From the NCBI RefSeq assembly GCF_000585495.1, contig NZ_CP007264.1:868001-932000 (forward strand): a stretch of DNA of 64,000 nt. Reading direction: 5' to 3'. Under the pieces are notes generated by a model. The model saw nothing but the letters and a program-made list of their open reading frames with translations, had not been told where the DNA came from and did not search any database. How positions within the stretch are numbered: the stretch's first letter is position 1; each line of letters starts with the position of its first letter. Below are positions 61,131-64,000 of the stretch, in pieces. The translations under genes were made by a program, and so were the position numbers. This stretch comes from Thermococcus nautili (GTDB lineage: Archaea > Methanobacteriota_B > Thermococci > Thermococcales > Thermococcaceae).

Positions 61131-61748
61131 CTAAGCCATCAGCATGTTCTCTATCATCTTTATTGCTTCCACTATCTTCTTCTCTGGCTTGTCCTCGTTG
61201 CGCGGTATCTCGAGGTTTATGACGAGCCTCTCCTCCTTGCCGTCGTCGAAGTCGTAAATCTCAAGCTCTTCAACCTCAACGTCCTCGAAGATGCTCTCAA
61301 GCTCTGGACTGAGTATTTTGCCCTCGTTGCCGTAGACTTCCACGCGAACAACGTCGTCGGTGGTTGAAGCCACCACGACAATCTCGTAGGGGCCGACCTT
61401 CTTGACGAAGCGGAGGACGCTTCCGTAGCCCTCGACTGCCTCTTTGAAGCCGAGCTGGAGCATCGTCGAGCGTATCGCCTCGGTCTTGCTCCTAATCCTG
61501 TTGAGTATCCTCTCGCGGAGCTTGTAGCTCTCCTCAAGGGCCTTCTTTATGCCCTCTCCCGCTTTTTCAACGGGCCCCTCCCATATGCCGATAACCTTTA
61601 TACCGGATGAGGTCGGCTTGAGCTCAATCTTGAGGGAATCAACGTCAAAGTCTCTCAAATCATCAATCTTAAGCTCGCCGAGGGTGAGTATGTCGAACTC
61701 AATCCTCACGACGTTTCCGAAGGCCTTGCCTTTGAACTTCACCCCCAT
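61131..61748 (-). CDS. Conserved hypothetical protein
   Basis: A 205-residue soluble protein, beta-rich at the N-terminus (VKFKGKAFGNVVRIEFDILTLGELKI), then helical (KKALEESYKLRERILNRIRS) and ending in mixed structure. I start at ATG 61748 because the TATA-like GTTTTTAAAC (61773-61782) predicts transcription from about 61752; the reading from 61790 lies upstream of it. It abuts the convergent Mrr-like gene without spacing. No family recognised. Confidence 0.65.
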   Translation of the reverse strand: MGVKFKGKAFGNVVRIEFDILTLGELKIDDLRDFDVDSLKIELKPTSSGIKVIGIWEGPVEKAGEGIKKALEESYKLRERILNRIRSKTEAIRSTMLQLGFKEAVEGYGSVLRFVKKVGPYEIVVVASTTDDVVRVEVYGNEGKILSPELESIFEDVEVEELEIYDFDDGKEERLVINLEIPRNEDKPEKKIVEAIKMIENMLMA

Positions 61749-61863
61749 CACCAAGGGACGCTCAAAGCTACGGTTTAAAAACCCTTCCATGCCGGTCGGG
61801 TGAAAGCTATCTCTTCCGAAGGTTTTTCGAGAAAAAGCGGGAAAACGGCGGGGTTTGGAAAGG

Positions 61864-63312
61864 TCATCTCAGGCCAGATTTCCAAAAAACAAGGGCCAAC
61901 ACAGACAGAAGCAGAACGGCTCCGGGACCGCAGATTTCCCGGTTTTCTCCCCCCGCCGTGGACGTTTCCGAAAGGGCTGAGGGAGTGCAGTTAAGGCCGG
62001 GGCCAACCTTCGGCGGAACCGGAAGGAGCGTGCCGTTGACGGAACGGAACAGGGGGTAGAACTTTCCGTTCACCGTTACGGCAAAGGGAACGTGGGGAAG
62101 GACCTTTGAAATTTTCCCGTTCAGGATTATGACCGTGTGGTTGTCCGAAAAACCCAGGAATCCCGCTGGATAGCTCACCGTGAGGTTCCCCACCTTCACG
62201 GAAGTCCACTCAATGGGAACTTTCGGCACTTCAACGGGACTCACGTTGGAGTCGTTGAGACAGACGGGATTAAAGGTCGCGTTCTCAACGCTACCGTTCC
62301 AGAGGTGGAGCTTAAACCTCCAGAGGCCGTCTTCAAACTTCACCACCGGCTCTTCTGGATAGGCGCCGAGGAAGTACGGCCCGCTGGAGGAGACGTAGAA
62401 GAGATAGCTGGAAACCATGTCGGGAACGAGGGTGCAGTTGAGCGGATTTCCCGGACACATTCCCGGACTGAGAACCTCGTAATCGACCACGAGGATAACG
62501 CCTTCTCCTCCCCTGTAAACGTCCTCCACCCGAATCGCTGTGATGGGGAACCTAACGCTGGCGCTTCTGCAGACCGTCACGTTGACTGTTTTAACATCAC
62601 TCGGGAACCAGAAGCCCTGAACGAGCATTTCGGGGTTTCTCGTGGTGTTCAGATAGAGGAGCGTTATCCTCCTCGTTGTACCGTCCCGTTTGAGGGTGAA
62701 GTAAGCCGGGAATGTGCTGGAGTTTGGAACCGTAATCGGCACAGAAAACCCTTTGCTCGCGTTTTCACTCAGGGCAATCCAGAGGTCGCTCACGTTCGCG
62801 TAACCCCACTCGCCGGGGCCGATGGACTGAAGTTCAATCCGCCAGCCGTCTATCGAATCGCTGACGTTTCCCCTCGGGAGCCCAAACCACTCCACGTCGG
62901 CGGGTTTGATGCAGAAGTCCTGGAAGTCGAGGCGATAAATCCTATCAACCAGCGTCAAGCAGGCCGGTGGATAGTACTCGGTCCAGACGTACCAGCTCCC
63001 GTTGAAGAAAGTAACCCCCCTGTAGGATACCCTCCACGTTGGAAGGCCCAGGGCGGGCGTGAAGTTGAGGAGGTAGAGCTGAGAACCGTTGAAGTAGAGC
63101 AGGTAATCGTGGTCGGAGTAGACCTCGGGCCAGCAATCGACCATGCCGCAGGTGATTCCCCACTGGAGGACGTCCAGATGGATTAGGGCGTCGGTTCCGT
63201 TCGAGAGAACTGAGTACTTCACCTCGTAGACGGGGCCGGGTGACCTAACTTGATACGCCGAGACGGGAACCGCGAGCAACAGGAGCGCGATGAGTGGAAT
63301 CGCCTTCCGCAT
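61864..63312 (-). CDS. Secreted CGP-CTERM protein of unknown function
   Basis: A 482-residue protein with signal peptide (MRKAIPLIALLLLAVPVSA), a beta-rich extracellular region with many N-x-S/T sites and eight or so cysteines, and the CGP-CTERM tail (EICGPGAVLLLSVLALVF then WKSGLR). The tail and spacer (STAGGENREICGPG) show surface anchoring like the smaller chitinase. No enzymatic motif recognised. ATG 63312 follows GGGAGA. TATA-like CGTTTTTAAG near 63400-63409 gives a leader of about 65 nt. Confidence 0.8.
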   Translation of the reverse strand: MRKAIPLIALLLLAVPVSAYQVRSPGPVYEVKYSVLSNGTDALIHLDVLQWGITCGMVDCWPEVYSDHDYLLYFNGSQLYLLNFTPALGLPTWRVSYRGVTFFNGSWYVWTEYYPPACLTLVDRIYRLDFQDFCIKPADVEWFGLPRGNVSDSIDGWRIELQSIGPGEWGYANVSDLWIALSENASKGFSVPITVPNSSTFPAYFTLKRDGTTRRITLLYLNTTRNPEMLVQGFWFPSDVKTVNVTVCRSASVRFPITAIRVEDVYRGGEGVILVVDYEVLSPGMCPGNPLNCTLVPDMVSSYLFYVSSSGPYFLGAYPEEPVVKFEDGLWRFKLHLWNGSVENATFNPVCLNDSNVSPVEVPKVPIEWTSVKVGNLTVSYPAGFLGFSDNHTVIILNGKISKVLPHVPFAVTVNGKFYPLFRSVNGTLLPVPPKVGPGLNCTPSALSETSTAGGENREICGPGAVLLLSVLALVFWKSGLR

Positions 63313-63498
63313 TCTCCCATCGTATTGGAAGGATAGATTAACACAGAGTGGCCCAGAGGAGTGGTAATCAACCATCGAGTTGCAGTTAGTGGCAGGACTT
63401 AAAAACGTTGCTGGGGGATAAGCGCGTTTAACACTAATGGTTGGAACATTGTATAGGCGGTTCAGCGCAGAATAGAAAGAGACCAAAAGGAAAGGAAA

Positions 63499-64000
63499 TC
63501 AGAATATCAACGGCGCCCGGTACTCGCCCCAGACCTCGCGAAGGACGTCGGTGACCTCGCCGAGGGTCGCGAGGTGCCTGTGGGCCTCGATGATGTAGGG
63601 CATGAGGTTCTCGTCGTCGGTTTCGGCCGCGTTCCTGAGCTTGTCGAGAGCTTCTTCAACCTTCTTGCTGTCCCTCTCGGAGCGGAGCTTCTTTAGGCGC
63701 TCAATCTGCTTCTCGCGGATGCTCGGGTCAACCTTGAGTATCTCGACCTCGAGGGGTTCATCCGTCTGGAACTTGTTGACGCCGACGATTATCCTCTTCC
63801 CTTCTTCGATTTCCTTCTGGTACTTGTAGGCGGCATCGGCAATCTCCTTCTGGATGTAACCGCGCTCTATGGCCCTCATCATTCCGCCCATCTTCTGAAT
63901 CTTCTCGATGTACTTCAGGGCCTCCTCGTAGATGTGGTCGGTGAGCCACTCGATGTAGTAGGCACCTCCGAGCGGGTCAACGGTGTCAACGACACCGCTC
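63499..64000 (-). CDS. Methylmalonyl-CoA mutase large subunit, C-terminal part (5' end outside window)
   Basis: The frame is open to the right edge and ends at 63499; about 166 residues are visible. DTVDPLGGAYYIEWLTDHIYEEALKYIEKIQKMGGMMRAIERGYIQKEIADAAY and IVGVNKFQTDE are characteristic of the C-terminal part of the mutase catalytic subunit, which converts succinyl-CoA and methylmalonyl-CoA using a B12 cofactor bound by a separate small subunit in archaea. The sequence ends without the B12-binding domain, as expected for the split form. Confidence 0.93.
   Translation of the reverse strand, partial: SGVVDTVDPLGGAYYIEWLTDHIYEEALKYIEKIQKMGGMMRAIERGYIQKEIADAAYKYQKEIEEGKRIIVGVNKFQTDEPLEVEILKVDPSIREKQIERLKKLRSERDSKKVEEALDKLRNAAETDDENLMPYIIEAHRHLATLGEVTDVLREVWGEYRAPLIF

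Overview
The window looks like chromosome from a hyperthermophilic archaeon of the order Thermococcales, most likely a Thermococcus. The evidence is ADP-dependent phosphofructokinase, ADP-forming acyl-CoA synthetase, sn-glycerol-1-phosphate dehydrogenase (archaeal lipids), AMP phosphorylase, a KOD1-type multidomain chitinase, two proteins ending in the Thermococcales CGP-CTERM sorting tail, TATA boxes about 25 nt upstream of inferred starts, and GGTGA/GGAGG ribosome binding sites. The DNA is GC-rich (roughly 55-60%) and densely coding, with many 4-nt ATGA overlaps. One block, 19.39-20.83 kb, is strikingly AT-rich.

Layout. 0-3.2 kb: RNA repair and modification cluster (archease, tRNA m5C methyltransferase, a small partner, RtcB ligase). 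3.2-7.2 kb: three-gene ABC export operon with a large extracellular protein. 7.3-11.4 kb: moaC, AMP phosphorylase, MinD-like ATPase. 11.5-13.7 kb: stomatin/NfeD membrane protease pair. 13.7-15.7 kb: DNA glycosylase operon with two coiled-coil proteins, ending at a box C/D sRNA and a second structured element. 15.7-17.9 kb: radical SAM protein, then the ribosome-biogenesis pair Fap7-like kinase and Nob1. 17.9-21.8 kb: 5-oxoprolinase operon pxpA-pxpB-pxpC, interrupted between B and C by an AT-rich two-gene cassette. 21.8-27.0 kb: egsA, a DUF4143 ATPase cassette flanked by 37-bp direct repeats, a DUF63 membrane protein, an inositol monophosphatase/FBPase and a rhomboid protease. 27.05-27.77 kb: intron-containing elongator tRNA-Met and a 614-bp gene-free stretch with inverted repeats. 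27.8-41 kb: XPD-type helicase, TET-type aminopeptidase, SfsA, a Toprim protein with XerA, ADP-phosphofructokinase, ThiI and a ThiI-like short paralogue. 41-48 kb: a frameshifted cysteine-synthase-like gene, ADP-forming acyl-CoA synthetase, and an MgtE-type transporter with two PhoU/RCK-C partners. 48.6-56.5 kb: endonuclease III and a chitinase locus including a 1631-residue enzyme with three GH18 modules. 56.7-64 kb: a PadR-controlled ferredoxin, phosphoglycerate kinase, an Mrr-like multi-repeat protein, a CGP-CTERM secreted protein, and the edge of methylmalonyl-CoA mutase.

The most interesting system is the cassette inside the pxp operon. Its first gene has a CARF-like nucleotide-sensing domain (VDLTNGTK motif) and a C-terminal HEPN RNase motif (R290-x4-H295). 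Its second gene is a 135-residue stand-alone Cas10/GGDEF-type palm domain resembling mCpol, the minimal CRISPR polymerase. This is the logic of a cyclic-nucleotide immune module such as Panoptes, but with a predicted soluble RNase as effector, no cas genes, and a seamless insertion into a metabolic operon whose downstream gene now overlaps the cyclase stop codon.

Other points worth following are the 37-bp duplication of a bidirectional promoter around the DUF4143 ATPase, paired palindromic operators at two loci, the box C/D sRNA with its adjacent stem, and a MITE-like inverted-repeat element after the tRNA. All identifications come from reading sequence and motifs; no database search was run.
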